NCBI GenBank assembly: GCA_965237575.1
Contig: CBDEGI010000003.1
Coordinates: 186,001 to 250,000 of the forward strand
Origin: JAKZVK01 sp965237575
GTDB lineage: Bacteria; Acidobacteriota; Terriglobia; Bryobacterales; UBA6623
Direction of reading: 5' to 3'
Length of the DNA: 64,000 nt
The notes under the pieces: generated by a model
What the model was told of the DNA's origin: nothing
The model's database searches: none
Seen by the model: the letters and a program-made list of their open reading frames with translations, nothing else
Program-made: the position numbers and the translations under genes
In this document: in pieces, positions 9,191 to 18,634 of the stretch
Position numbering within the stretch: position 1 is the stretch's first letter
How the letters are laid out: the number at the start of each line of letters is the position of its first letter

Positions 9191-11894
9191 AGAGAAACTC
9201 ATTCGAACTCAGTAGCACCTGGGCATACCGCGGCCAAGTTTGTTCTCCTTGGCCCGTGAACTCGAGCCCCGCACGGAGTTCCCTCGCCGTGGGACCGCGT
9301 TGGAACAGCAGTTGATAGGCACGGCTGACCTTGGCCTGGGTATCCCGGCCCGTTTCGCGCTCCAGTCGGGCGGCAAGCGCTTCGGATTGGCGCATCATGA
9401 AGCCGCTATTGAGCAGGAACAGCCGCTGTAGGGGCACGGTCGTACCGACCCGCCGGGCGCTCGTCATGTTCGGATTCGGGAAATCGAAAGTCGCGAGCAT
9501 GTTGTCGACCCGGCGGCGGCTTACCTTGCCGTAGACGGTTCGACGCGTGTTGCCCGGATCCTCGAGAGCCACGGGCGGACCGCCGCGCTTCGGGTCGAGG
9601 GCGCCCGCCGCGAACAACAGCGAATCGCGCAGCGCTTCGGCGTCGAGGCGGCGGCGCGGGTAGCGCCACAGGAGGCGATTGCCGGGGTCCACCGCGTGGT
9701 TCTCCCGGCGGATCGTGGGGCTCAGCGCGTACGTCGCCGACAACATGATCTCGCGGTGAAGCGACTTCAACGACCAGCGATTCCTGATCAGCCGCCGCGC
9801 CAGGTAATCGAGCAGCGCGGGGTGGCTGGGGCGGTCGCCGGTCTGCCCGAAGTTACTCGGCGTGCGGACGATCCCCTCGCCGAAATGATGTTGCCACAGC
9901 CGGTTCACAATCACTCGCGCCGTGAGAGGATTGTCGGGCGTGGCGATGGCTTCGGCCAGTTCCCGTCTGCCGCTGCCGTCGGTGAAAGGCGGCGGATCTC
10001 CGGGGCTCAACACTTGCAAGAACCGCCGCGGCACTTCGTCGCCCAAGTTCTGTGGGTTCCCGCGGATGTGGACGCGTAGGTTCTTCGGCTCCGGGACGTC
10101 CTCGATGGCGCTCAGGTAAGGGTACGGCTCTGGCACCGCCCTCTCGATCCGCGCGACCTCCTCCTGCTTCGTGGCGATAAACGTTCGCCAGCGCTCGGGG
10201 AGGAAGCGTGCGAGTTGCTCGCCTTGGTAATAGAGAACCCCGTCCACGTTCGGGACCTGCCGGTTGAAGGACCCGCCGGGTTTCCCCTCGGCCAATAGAT
10301 CCTGCCACAAGATGTACTTGGGCCGATCCATCGTCTTGCCTTCGACTTCACCCAGCATCCGGCCGGTCGTGTAGCCGTGGGAGATGATCTTGTTGAACTC
10401 GTCGACTTCTTTTTTTTCGCGGATGACGTTCAGCAGCAGCTTCTGGAAGCGGTCCGACTCGGCGCGGATGGCCGTCTCCTCCGCGCCCGACGCCAACGCT
10501 TCCTCCCACTTGCGCAAGAAGGGATGCTGCTTCCCAGGCCGGCGTAGGTAGTCGATCCAACGTTCGAGGGTTTCCAGGTTGAGGCGGCTCCCGGTAGCCA
10601 CTTCCGGTACCGCCGCTTGAGCCGGGCCCAGCACTTTCCAGGCGGCAACCAGGTAATCGCGCGTTCGTGCGGCGAGAATGTCGCCGAGCTGGTAGCTTTC
10701 CGTCGTCAAGAAATCCTTCAGCTCGTCCCTCGCCTGCTCGTATTCCCTCTTGCGTTCTTTGAAGTTCGCGACGACGTTCGCCGGGGCGAGAGGGACCTCG
10801 CGATATTGCGTACTGCGAAAGACGCCGAGCAGCGAGTAGTAGTCCTCGGTCGGAATCGGGTCGTACTTGTGGTCATGGCACTTGGCGCAGGCGCCGGTAA
10901 GGCCGAGGAAGCCGCGGGTCGCGACATCGACACGGTCGTCATCGGTGAACTCGCTCGGCGCGTCCACGAAGACCGTGAGCGCCGGGAGAAGCTTCTTGTT
11001 GTCCACGTCGGGCAGAAGGTCGGCCGCGAACTGCGCCTTGACGAAGAGGTCATAGGGCATGTCGCTGTTGAACGCCTCGATGACCCAGTCGCGGTAATGG
11101 TAGAACTGCGGCGCGTCGCCGATGAGCACGTCGTCGGAGTAGCGCGCGATGTCGAGCCAATAGCGTCCCCAGCGTTCGCCGTAGTGTGGTGACGCCAGCA
11201 GGCGATCGATGACGCGGGTGAAAGCGTCCGGCGAATCATCCGCTAAGAAGGCCTCGACCTCCTGCAGCGTCGGTGGCAGCCCGATCAGGTCGAACGTCGC
11301 GCGGCGAATGAGAGTCCGCTTGTCTGCCGCTCCGCCGGGCTCTAGACCCTGTGCTTCGAGCTTCGCCAGGATGAAACTGTCGACGGCGCTTCGAGGCCAC
11401 GAAGCATTGTGAACAGGTGGCGGCTCGGGGTCGCCGATCGGCTGGAACGACCAGAAGGCGCGCTGCTCGGCAGTGATACGAAAGCGCCCCGCGTCCCGCT
11501 GGGCCGTCGCGGCGGCATCCGGCCAACGAGCGCCGTCCTCAATCCACATTGCAAGATCGTGCACTTCTTCCGCGCTGAGCTTGCCTTGTGGAGGCATCGC
11601 AAGCTCGGCGTGATCATGACGAACCGCTTGGAGCAGCAGGCTCTTCTCGGGATCACCCGGTACAATTGCCGGCCCGCGGCTGCCACCCTCGACCATCCCC
11701 TCCCGCGAGTCCAGGCGTAGGCCGCCGAGTTTCGACTGTGTGTGGCAGGCGAAGCAGTTCTTCGCCAAGACGGGCCGCACACGCAGTTCGAAGAACTCGT
11801 CCGCCTTGGCTGCGTATCCGGCCGAGCTGACAACGAACAGACCCACACCGAGAACAAAGCCTCGCACCGCTCCGCTTGAGAGTGCCCAAATCAC
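9180..11894 (-). CDS. PSD1 / planctomycete cytochrome c domain protein (second copy)
   Basis: A 904-residue secreted protein with the same architecture as the gene at 1777 but without the LamG insert. It has a signal peptide, a cytochrome c domain with CFACH at about residues 47-51, DUF1549 with CAKCHDHKYDP near residue 340, and a C-terminal PSD1 domain ending SSNEFLYVE. I set the start at GTG 11894, directly before the hydrophobic leader and preceded by an AAAGG-like site. The longer open frame to 12065 has no leader at its N-terminus and would use up most of the divergent promoter region. The downstream DUF1501 gene overlaps its end. Confidence 0.9.
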   Translation of the reverse strand: MIWALSSGAVRGFVLGVGLFVVSSAGYAAKADEFFELRVRPVLAKNCFACHTQSKLGGLRLDSREGMVEGGSRGPAIVPGDPEKSLLLQAVRHDHAELAMPPQGKLSAEEVHDLAMWIEDGARWPDAAATAQRDAGRFRITAEQRAFWSFQPIGDPEPPPVHNASWPRSAVDSFILAKLEAQGLEPGGAADKRTLIRRATFDLIGLPPTLQEVEAFLADDSPDAFTRVIDRLLASPHYGERWGRYWLDIARYSDDVLIGDAPQFYHYRDWVIEAFNSDMPYDLFVKAQFAADLLPDVDNKKLLPALTVFVDAPSEFTDDDRVDVATRGFLGLTGACAKCHDHKYDPIPTEDYYSLLGVFRSTQYREVPLAPANVVANFKERKREYEQARDELKDFLTTESYQLGDILAARTRDYLVAAWKVLGPAQAAVPEVATGSRLNLETLERWIDYLRRPGKQHPFLRKWEEALASGAEETAIRAESDRFQKLLLNVIREKKEVDEFNKIISHGYTTGRMLGEVEGKTMDRPKYILWQDLLAEGKPGGSFNRQVPNVDGVLYYQGEQLARFLPERWRTFIATKQEEVARIERAVPEPYPYLSAIEDVPEPKNLRVHIRGNPQNLGDEVPRRFLQVLSPGDPPPFTDGSGRRELAEAIATPDNPLTARVIVNRLWQHHFGEGIVRTPSNFGQTGDRPSHPALLDYLARRLIRNRWSLKSLHREIMLSATYALSPTIRRENHAVDPGNRLLWRYPRRRLDAEALRDSLLFAAGALDPKRGGPPVALEDPGNTRRTVYGKVSRRRVDNMLATFDFPNPNMTSARRVGTTVPLQRLFLLNSGFMMRQSEALAARLERETGRDTQAKVSRAYQLLFQRGPTARELRAGLEFTGQGEQTWPRYAQVLLSSNEFLYVE

Positions 11895-12037
11895 GCCTTT
11901 AGTATACCGAATCCCCCCGGACCCCAACGGTCTGAAGACCACCGTAGAGCTGGCCGCCCAGCTTCTACCTACGTCATGGTCAATGCCCTCCCTGCTAAGA
12001 TCACGAACGGGGTGAGGCCATGCTCGAGGAGGTCCAA

Positions 12038-12169
12038 ATGAAGCACCGAAACCGTATGTCTTCATTGATAACAGCGACCTTGCTGGCCTCCAGCGCCGCC
12101 CTACCGGCCGACACCGTGTTCATCCACACGCACGACCGCAGTATGTCTCTCTCCTTGAAGAAACGTTGA
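12038..12169 (+). CDS. short secreted leader ORF coupled to the TonB receptor
   Basis: A 43-residue ORF, below usual gene-calling limits. It begins at ATG 12038 behind the strongest ribosome site in this part of the window (GAGGAGGT, 5-6 bp upstream). It encodes a basic N-terminus, a hydrophobic segment (LITATLLASSAALPA) that looks like a signal peptide, and a basic tail ending LSLKKR. Its TGA stop shares one base with the ATG of the receptor (TGATG at 12167-12171), the classic arrangement for termination-reinitiation. It may be a coupling leader, a tiny secreted protein, or the remnant of the receptor's former N-terminal domain. No homology is recognised. Confidence 0.6.
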   Translation: MKHRNRMSSLITATLLASSAALPADTVFIHTHDRSMSLSLKKR

Positions 12170-14865
12170 TGAGCACGTCACGTCTGAAGTCTCCCTGGCG
12201 TTTGCTGACGCTGCTTTGCCTTGGCGCGGCCGTGCTCGCGGCGAGCGATCCCCCGACGCAGTCGCCCGCTACGGCCCGCGACGCGTCGGAGAAAGCCGCT
12301 GCAGCCGACTCGGCACCCTCGGACAACGGCCAGCCATCCTCTGCATCTGAGGAGCAGGACGAGAACACCCGCACCGAACTCAATCTACTCGGCGAAGTGG
12401 ACGTTGCCGGGGGCGAGAGCCGCCGCAACGAAAACGTCCAGATCCAGCTCATCGACAACAACGTCCTCAAGGAGCTGAACAAGCGCGTCGGAACGACCGC
12501 CACCATCCTGAGCGAATTCGACCCCGAGAAGCGATACTTCGGCGGCGAACTCGGCGGTAGTTCCGGGATCCCTGTACACGTGAATCCCTCGACTACGCAG
12601 GGCATCCACGGCAATCTCTTTTGGGGACATAACAACAGCATCCTCAGCGCCCGCTCGTTCTTCCAGGTCGGCAATGTTCGGCCGGCGCGCGCGAACAATT
12701 ACGGCGCCTCGCTGACTGCGCCGGTGTGGAGGGGCGCATACTTCAGCATCGACGCGGCACGCGACGAAATTCGCGGCAACGTCAACGGGACCGTCCTCGT
12801 GCCTCGACCGGACGAACGAACCCCGCTGACGAACGATCCGGAGAAGCGTGAGTTCATCGAAAGGATTCTTGCCGCGTATCCGAAGGAGCTGCCAAACCTT
12901 CCCGGTAGAAACGAGCGCGCCCTCAACACCAACACTCCGCAACGGATCGACAACAATAACCTCGGCGCCCGCTTGCAGCAGGACCTGTCCGACCGCGACC
13001 GCCTCGTCATGCGCTACCGCTTCCGCACGCAAAGGGTCGATGCATTTCAACTCGTCGGCGGCCAGAACCCAAACACGACGACGCGCTCTCACGACGCGCG
13101 CATCACCTGGAACCGGGTCTGGTCGCCGGCGACGATCACCGACTTCACCGCGGGCTTCGATCGGGTCTCGTCGATCATTCTTCCCGACGAGTCTTACCCC
13201 GGCGCGAACATCTCCACCGGCTTTGTATTCGAGCGGATCGGTAGCTCGAGCGTACCGATCGATCGCTCGCAAAACCAGTTCCGGTATGGCGGCCGCCTGC
13301 GGCAGACGCGCGGACGCCATAGCTGGAACGCCGGCTTCGAGTTGATGCGCCGGCAGGTAAACGGATCCGAGGCTAATAGCCACTTACCCTTCTACCTCTT
13401 CCGAAATAACTTCCTCCGGGACTCGGTGACGAATTTCCTTCTGGGCGATGCCAGCGAGTTCATCATCTCAATCGGCAACGTTCATCGCGGCTATCGGAAT
13501 TGGCAGACGAACTTCTTCTTGGGCGACGTGTGGCGAGCAACCCACAACCTGACCGTGAACATCGGTTTTCGCTACGAGCCCTGGACGGCCCCGAGTGAAG
13601 TGAACTGGCTCGACGCGCTGCCGTTCGGGTGTGACTGCAACAACGTCGGGCCGTACCTCGGGCTGGCTTACCGTTTGGGTGATCGGCTCGGGGTTATTCG
13701 AGCCGCCTACGGGTTGCACTACGGCCGGATCGCCCAGGTCACCTACGGTCAGACTCGATACAACACCCCGGGCAACCTGCGCCTTACGATCCAGACACCC
13801 GACTTGGTCAACCCTCTGGGCGACATCGACCCGGACGACATCGACCCCACGACACCCGCTACGGTGTTCCAGTTCGATCCCAATTTGTCGACGCCCTACT
13901 CGCACCAATACAACTTCAGTTGGGAACTGCCGCTCGGGAATGAATGGACGTTGACGACGGGTTACGTCGGCAGCCGCACCCACAAGATCATCTCGATGTG
14001 GAACCTCAACCGAGGGCGGCCGGTCGAGGGCATCCCTCAAATAACCGCTACGGTGAACGAGCGGCGTCGCGACCGGAGCATTCTCGATATCCGCAAGTTC
14101 TTGAACGGCTCGCGAGGTTACTACGACGCCGCGAAGCTGACGGTCGCCACCCAGCGCTGGCATCGTTGGACTCTCGACGCTTCGTATTGGTTCAGCAAGG
14201 CGATCGACCTGGGCGCGCCCTACACCTCCACCGGCACGGGTCGCGATGGCTTCAACGCACGAGGCCAGTCGGAGTTCAACGTGCACCAGGACATGAAGGG
14301 GTTGAGCCCGTTCGATCAGCGTCACGCCGTGCTGGGCCGCATCAGCTACGAGACCCCTATGCTGGGCGCGTCGCGCGCTTGGTGGATCCGCACGCTCGAA
14401 AGCTGGCAGGTCACCACCGTCGTTCTCCTCAAGTCCGGCACGCCCTTCACGGTGCGCGCCGGGTCCGACGGTCCGTTCTTCGGAAACGTGGATGGCGCGA
14501 GCAGCGACCGCCCGAACCTGCTCGATCCGTCGGTGCTGGGGCGAACGATCGGCCACCCCGACACATCCCAAGATCTGTTGCCCGCGTCGGCCTTCGGCTT
14601 CATAGTGCCAACGGACCTTCGCGGCAGTCTCGGCAGCAACACCTTTCACAAAGACGGCATCAGCAATATCAACGCAGCTCTCTCGAAGAACTGGCCGCTG
14701 GGTCAGGAGAGACTGCTGGTACTCCGAGCCGAAGCCATCAATCTGTTCAACCAGCCTCAGTTCGCCGAACCCGGCCGGGCCCTAACCTCCCCGAACTTCG
14801 CCCAGATCACCAACACGCTCAACGACGGCCGCACCTTCCGCTTCCTCCTACGTTTCGCCTTCTAA
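12169..14865 (+). CDS. TonB-dependent outer-membrane receptor, Oar-like
   Basis: An 898-residue outer-membrane beta-barrel protein of the acidobacterial TonB-dependent receptor type. It has an N-terminal leader (MSTSRLKSPWRLLTLLCLG), a low-complexity linker, a degenerate plug-like region, and a long barrel of alternating aromatic strands ending in aromatic RFLLRFAF, typical of a BAM-recognised C-terminus. Family phrases include SGTPFTVRAGSDG, LNLNRGRP-like turns and EAINLFNQPQFAEPG. The carboxypeptidase-like N-terminal domain common in relatives is not seen. ATG 12169 overlaps the stop of the 43-codon leader ORF. It probably imports a polymer fragment or chelate across the outer membrane; the substrate is unknown. 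It starts in the intergenic region divergent from the PSD1 gene. Confidence 0.85.
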   Translation: MSTSRLKSPWRLLTLLCLGAAVLAASDPPTQSPATARDASEKAAAADSAPSDNGQPSSASEEQDENTRTELNLLGEVDVAGGESRRNENVQIQLIDNNVLKELNKRVGTTATILSEFDPEKRYFGGELGGSSGIPVHVNPSTTQGIHGNLFWGHNNSILSARSFFQVGNVRPARANNYGASLTAPVWRGAYFSIDAARDEIRGNVNGTVLVPRPDERTPLTNDPEKREFIERILAAYPKELPNLPGRNERALNTNTPQRIDNNNLGARLQQDLSDRDRLVMRYRFRTQRVDAFQLVGGQNPNTTTRSHDARITWNRVWSPATITDFTAGFDRVSSIILPDESYPGANISTGFVFERIGSSSVPIDRSQNQFRYGGRLRQTRGRHSWNAGFELMRRQVNGSEANSHLPFYLFRNNFLRDSVTNFLLGDASEFIISIGNVHRGYRNWQTNFFLGDVWRATHNLTVNIGFRYEPWTAPSEVNWLDALPFGCDCNNVGPYLGLAYRLGDRLGVIRAAYGLHYGRIAQVTYGQTRYNTPGNLRLTIQTPDLVNPLGDIDPDDIDPTTPATVFQFDPNLSTPYSHQYNFSWELPLGNEWTLTTGYVGSRTHKIISMWNLNRGRPVEGIPQITATVNERRRDRSILDIRKFLNGSRGYYDAAKLTVATQRWHRWTLDASYWFSKAIDLGAPYTSTGTGRDGFNARGQSEFNVHQDMKGLSPFDQRHAVLGRISYETPMLGASRAWWIRTLESWQVTTVVLLKSGTPFTVRAGSDGPFFGNVDGASSDRPNLLDPSVLGRTIGHPDTSQDLLPASAFGFIVPTDLRGSLGSNTFHKDGISNINAALSKNWPLGQERLLVLRAEAINLFNQPQFAEPGRALTSPNFAQITNTLNDGRTFRFLLRFAF

Positions 14866-15097
14866 CCGTCCAAGCAACTCGGAAACAACCGAGCCGTGAC
14901 CGTCAGGGAGCGGTCCGCCACGTACCCTGGTGCCCACTCAAATACCTCTAGCCCCGATGGATGTTCCAAGCCCGGTCTCTCAATGGCCGTTTGGGCGGTT
15001 CGCCTTCTCGACCCTCAACTAGCGTTCACCATCACCGGTCTGCAATACTGACCTTCCTGCCGGCGTCTGTGAGCCCGCGTCTTCAGGCTAAAACACC

Positions 15098-16003
15098 ATG
15101 TGCGGAATCGTAGGCTACTGGGACAAAACACACGGCGACGAGGGCTCCGCGGGCGCCACTCTGTTGTCAATGCTCAGGGCCCTGGCCTGCCGCGGCCCGG
15201 ACTCGGCAGGCGTCGCTCTCTACGCCCCAAAGCCCAGCGACGGGTTGGCCGTCCGAGTGAAGCTGCCCGAGAGCGGATCGAATGGCTGGGAGACGCGGTT
15301 ACCTAAACTCGCGTCATCCCTCGGCACCGTCCATGACGTTGCAACCGCGGGCGACTACCTCTCCCTCACAATCAAAGGCGATATCAATCCCATCGCCCTC
15401 GAAGCCGCGCTCCAACAAAACGGTCACCAAGTGGAAGTCGTCAGCATGGGCCGCAAGCTCGACATCGTGAAGCAAGTCGGCTCGCCCGATCAACTCGAAG
15501 CGAGTTATCACGTCTCCAACCGGACCGGCTATCACGGCATCGGCCACACGCGCATGTCGACCGAATCGCGCGTCGACCTCAGCCATTCGCAACCGTTCTG
15601 GGCGCACGGCTCTCCCGATGTCGCCGTCGTGCACAATGGCCACATCACCAACTACCACAAGCTTCGGAGGCAGTACGAGCAACGTGGCGTCAAATTCTAC
15701 ACCGAAAACGACTCGGAGGTCATCGGCGTCTACCTGGCCGAGCAACTACGCAACGGCCTGACGCTCGAACAAGCACTACAAGCGGCCACGGCCGCCCTCG
15801 ACGGCTCGTACAGTTGCGTCGCCGCCACCGCCGACGCCATGGGATACGTCAAAGACTCCTTCTCGCACAAGCCTCTGCTGATTGCCGAGACCGAAGCCTT
15901 CGCCGCCGTGGCCACCGAAGAAGTAGCCCTGCGTGGCGCCCTCGCCGGCGACTTTTCCGTTCGCGAAGCCCAGAACAAGGAAGTGCACGTATGGCGGAAC
16001 TGA
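15098..16003 (+). CDS. mgsA: N-methylglutamate synthase subunit A (class II glutamine amidotransferase)
   Basis: A 301-residue GlxB/GltB-type glutamine amidotransferase. The protein begins MCGIVGYW, which exposes Cys2 as the N-terminal nucleophile. RMSTESRVDLSHSQPF and HNGHITNYHKLR are the substrate-binding blocks of class II amidotransferases. With MgsB and MgsC it forms N-methylglutamate synthase, which moves the methylamine group from gamma-glutamylmethylamide onto glutamate-derived carbon to give N-methylglutamate. The assignment to mgsA rather than a stand-alone glxB rests on the next seven genes. Its last 13 bp overlap mgsB, so translation is coupled. The 232 bp upstream is the likely promoter region of the cluster; I see no clear box there. 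Confidence 0.88.
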   Translation: MCGIVGYWDKTHGDEGSAGATLLSMLRALACRGPDSAGVALYAPKPSDGLAVRVKLPESGSNGWETRLPKLASSLGTVHDVATAGDYLSLTIKGDINPIALEAALQQNGHQVEVVSMGRKLDIVKQVGSPDQLEASYHVSNRTGYHGIGHTRMSTESRVDLSHSQPFWAHGSPDVAVVHNGHITNYHKLRRQYEQRGVKFYTENDSEVIGVYLAEQLRNGLTLEQALQAATAALDGSYSCVAATADAMGYVKDSFSHKPLLIAETEAFAAVATEEVALRGALAGDFSVREAQNKEVHVWRN

Positions 16004-16701
16004 CTTGTGAAGGGCGCACCGTCCGCGAAGTGAACGAGGAACTTCGGCGGCGGCTGGCGGCGGGCGAAAGTGACGTCGTCGTCGCGCAGCCAGCGGCGCG
16101 CCACAACCTGGGCGTCGCTCTGCTTTCGCCGGGCAAGGTCACGTTCCAAGGCAGTGTCGGCTACTACTGCGCCGGGCTCATCGACGGAGCGAGCGTCGTG
16201 GTCGAGGGCAGCGCCGGCTGGGGCTTGGCGGAGTCGATGCTGGCCGGCAACGTCGTCGTCAACGGGAACGCCGGCAACAGCGCCGCGGCCGCGATCCGAG
16301 GCGGCACCGTGGTAATCCACGGCGACGCCGCCGCCCGCACGGGCGTATCCATGAAAGGCGGGACCGTCTTGGTGGCGGGCAACTGCGGCTATATGTCAGG
16401 TTTCATGGGGCAAAAAGGTACGCTGATCGTCTGCGGCGACGCGGGTGAAGCGTTTGCGGATTCGATGTACGAGACGGTTTGCTACGTGGGCGGCCGGGCC
16501 GACGACCTGGGCGGCGACGCCATCTTCGCCGACCTGTCGAGCGACGACATCGAGCTTCTCGAAAGCGCGCTCACGCAGAATCTGCCTGCCTCGATTCGAC
16601 AATCGAAACCGCCCGCCGCGCGGTTCAAGAAAGTCGTCGCCGGCCGCAAGCTGTGGAACTTCGACCGCGCTGAATGGAAGATTTGGCAGGAGGCGCTGTA
16701 G
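15991..16701 (+). CDS. mgsB: N-methylglutamate synthase subunit B (GltB3/GXGXG-domain)
   Basis: A 236-residue protein made almost wholly of the right-handed beta-helix found at the C-terminus of glutamate synthase large subunits. Repeating glycine-rich turns are plain: GSVGYYCAGLIDGAS, GSAGWGLAESMLAGN, GNAGNSAAAAIRGG, GDAAARTGVSMKGG and GNCGYMSGFMGQKG. In the N-methylglutamate synthase complex this subunit scaffolds the amidotransferase (MgsA) and the FMN synthase subunit (MgsC). The ATG at 15991 lies inside the end of mgsA; the frame stays open further upstream but only inside mgsA. The stop is 6 bp before the start of mgsC. Confidence 0.88.
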   Translation: MAELTCEGRTVREVNEELRRRLAAGESDVVVAQPAARHNLGVALLSPGKVTFQGSVGYYCAGLIDGASVVVEGSAGWGLAESMLAGNVVVNGNAGNSAAAAIRGGTVVIHGDAAARTGVSMKGGTVLVAGNCGYMSGFMGQKGTLIVCGDAGEAFADSMYETVCYVGGRADDLGGDAIFADLSSDDIELLESALTQNLPASIRQSKPPAARFKKVVAGRKLWNFDRAEWKIWQEAL

Positions 16702-16707
16702 AGATCC

Positions 16708-18042
16708 ATGGCAGACTCGTCCGCGCCCCGGCCAACCCTCCAGTCGAGCGGCCTGTTCTCGTCGCGCGTCATCGACGACATCCAGACCAAGGCCGAAACC
16801 GGCATCTATCGCATCCGCGGTTACGGCACGCTACGCGAGCGCTGCTGGGCGACGTTCGACGACCTGACGTTCCTGCCCTGCTCGCTGACACGCATTCCGC
16901 TCGAGGGCTACCGCGAAAAATGCTCCTCGAAAACGGTGCTCGGCACGCGCTACGCCGAGAAGCCGATCGAGCTCGACATCCCGATCATGATCACGGGCAT
17001 GAGCTGGGGCGCGCTGTCTTACAACGCGAAGGTGGCTCTGGCCCAGGGGGCGTCGGCGATCGGGTCGTCGAACACGACCGGCGACGGCGGCATGCTGGCG
17101 GCCGAGCGCGAGCATAGCCAAACGCTGATCTACGAGGTGCTCCCGTCGCGCTACGGCATCAACATCCACGACATGCGCAAAGCCGACGCCATTGAGCTGA
17201 CCATCGGCCAGGGCGCGAAACCTGGCACCGGCGGCCTGTTGCTGGAATCGAAGGTCTCAGAGGTCATCGCCAAGCAGCGCGACCTGCCGGTGGGGGTCGA
17301 CCAGCGGAGCCCGGCGCGGCATCCCGACATGCTGGGCCCCGACGACATGATCATCAAGATCGAGGAGTTGCGCGAGGCCACCGGCTGGCAGGTGCCGATC
17401 TTCGTCAAGCTGGGCGCCAGCCGTGTCTACGACGATGTGAAACTCGCTGTCAAGGCGGGCGCGGACGTCGTCGTCGTCGACGGCATGGAAGGCGGTACCG
17501 GCGCGTCCCCCGCGATCATGCAGGAGCACACCGGTATTCCCACTCTGGCCGCGGTTTGCGAAGCGCGCCGGGCGCTGGAAGCCAGCGGCGTCTACGGCGA
17601 GGTGCAACTGATCATCGCCGGCGGCATTCGCGACGGGGTCGACGCCGCCAAAGCGATGGCGCTCGGTGCCGATGCCGTCTACATCGGCACGGCCGCGCTC
17701 ATTGCTCTCAACTGCAACAAGCCGCTATGGGTCGAGGACTATCAAAAGTTGGGAGCGGAGCCACACTTCTGCCATCACTGCCACACAGGCCGATGCCCGG
17801 TTGGGGTAACGACACAAGATCCGGAACTGATGGCGCGATTGCCCATCGAAGAAGCCGCCGAGCGAGTGACGAACTTGCTACGTGCAATGACCCTTGAGAT
17901 CCAAATGCTGGCGCGGGCCTGCGGCAAGTCGGACGTCCACAATCTCGAGCCCGAAGACATGGCTGCCTTGACGGCTGAGGCTTCAGCGATTTGCGAAGTC
18001 CCCCTCGCGGGCACGAGGCGGGTCTGGGGTGCACGAGACTGA
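16708..18042 (+). CDS. mgsC: N-methylglutamate synthase subunit C (FMN glutamate-synthase domain)
   Basis: A 444-residue FMN- and 3Fe-4S-binding glutamate-synthase-like protein. The TIM-barrel FMN site shows as GMSWGALSYNAK, GSSNTTGDGGML, KLGASRVYDDVK and VDGMEGGTGASP. The iron-sulfur cysteines are in CHHCHTGRCPVGV at about residues 355-363. As the catalytic subunit of N-methylglutamate synthase it performs the reductive transfer that yields N-methylglutamate. It starts 6 bp after mgsB. After its stop there is a 313-bp gap holding a palindromic element before mgdB, so the cluster may be split into transcriptional blocks here. Confidence 0.9.
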   Translation: MADSSAPRPTLQSSGLFSSRVIDDIQTKAETGIYRIRGYGTLRERCWATFDDLTFLPCSLTRIPLEGYREKCSSKTVLGTRYAEKPIELDIPIMITGMSWGALSYNAKVALAQGASAIGSSNTTGDGGMLAAEREHSQTLIYEVLPSRYGINIHDMRKADAIELTIGQGAKPGTGGLLLESKVSEVIAKQRDLPVGVDQRSPARHPDMLGPDDMIIKIEELREATGWQVPIFVKLGASRVYDDVKLAVKAGADVVVVDGMEGGTGASPAIMQEHTGIPTLAAVCEARRALEASGVYGEVQLIIAGGIRDGVDAAKAMALGADAVYIGTAALIALNCNKPLWVEDYQKLGAEPHFCHHCHTGRCPVGVTTQDPELMARLPIEEAAERVTNLLRAMTLEIQMLARACGKSDVHNLEPEDMAALTAEASAICEVPLAGTRRVWGARD

Positions 18043-18183
18043 ACACCCCTGTATGCAACCGCACTCGATCCACTCTGCCTTGCCACAAGAGAACAAGCAA
18101 TAGCTGCTTATGCACAGCGAAACGAGGATTCTGTACTCATCGGGCAATGCCTCCCGACCGCGGGCCCCCGGGCTCGATTGGTG

Positions 18184-18299
18184 GTGTAGGGGTGGACCGC
18201 TGCGTCCACGCCGGTGCCGCTCCGTTGCGCTTTGTTTCCAATACCAAGCCAGGCCCACAGCCAAGCGCCGGCAGGGCGGACACGGCGGTCCGCCCCTAC
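18184..18299. repeat. 116-bp palindromic dispersed element
   Basis: An element bounded by imperfect 22-bp inverted repeats that begin GTAGGGG(T/C)GGACCGC at each end. It lies in the gap between mgsC and mgdB and encodes nothing. One arm of the same family recurs at 55987, near the ccmD-like gene, so it is a dispersed repeat, probably MITE-like. No target-site duplication is obvious. The rest of the 313-bp gap between the two genes shows no other feature. Confidence 0.7.
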
Positions 18300-18355
18300 A
18301 AGCTGTATCCTCGACGCTCCGGGATATCAAGGGCGGAGCCCTCGGATAGTTAGCG

Positions 18356-18634
18356 ATGTCGTTTCAGATCCCCTGTCCCGAGTGCGGCGGCCGCGGCGTC
18401 TATGAATTCCGTTTTGGCGGTGAGGTCCTCGAGCGCCCGCAGGTGAACGCCTCTGAGGAAGAGTGGCACCGCTACCGTTACGTTCGCGCCAACAAATCGG
18501 GCGAACAAACCGAGTGGTGGTACCACCGCTCCGGGTGCCGCCAGTGGATTCAGGCCATCCGCAACACCAAGACCAACAAAGTGATCGCGGCCTTCTTCCC
18601 CGACGAAAGCCCAAGGGGGCCTCTTGGCGGCTGA
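18356..18634 (+). CDS. mgdB: N-methylglutamate dehydrogenase subunit B (sarcosine oxidase delta-like)
   Basis: A 92-residue small zinc subunit of the heterotetrameric sarcosine oxidase type (SoxD). The four expected ligands are visible: Cys7 and Cys10 (IPCPECG), His57 and Cys61 (YHRSGC). The usual length is about 90-110 residues. It binds at the interface of the alpha and beta subunits. The ATG at 18356 follows the intergenic palindrome region. Its end overlaps the TTG start of mgdC by 11 bp, which indicates coupled translation of the two subunits. Confidence 0.9.
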   Translation: MSFQIPCPECGGRGVYEFRFGGEVLERPQVNASEEEWHRYRYVRANKSGEQTEWWYHRSGCRQWIQAIRNTKTNKVIAAFFPDESPRGPLGG

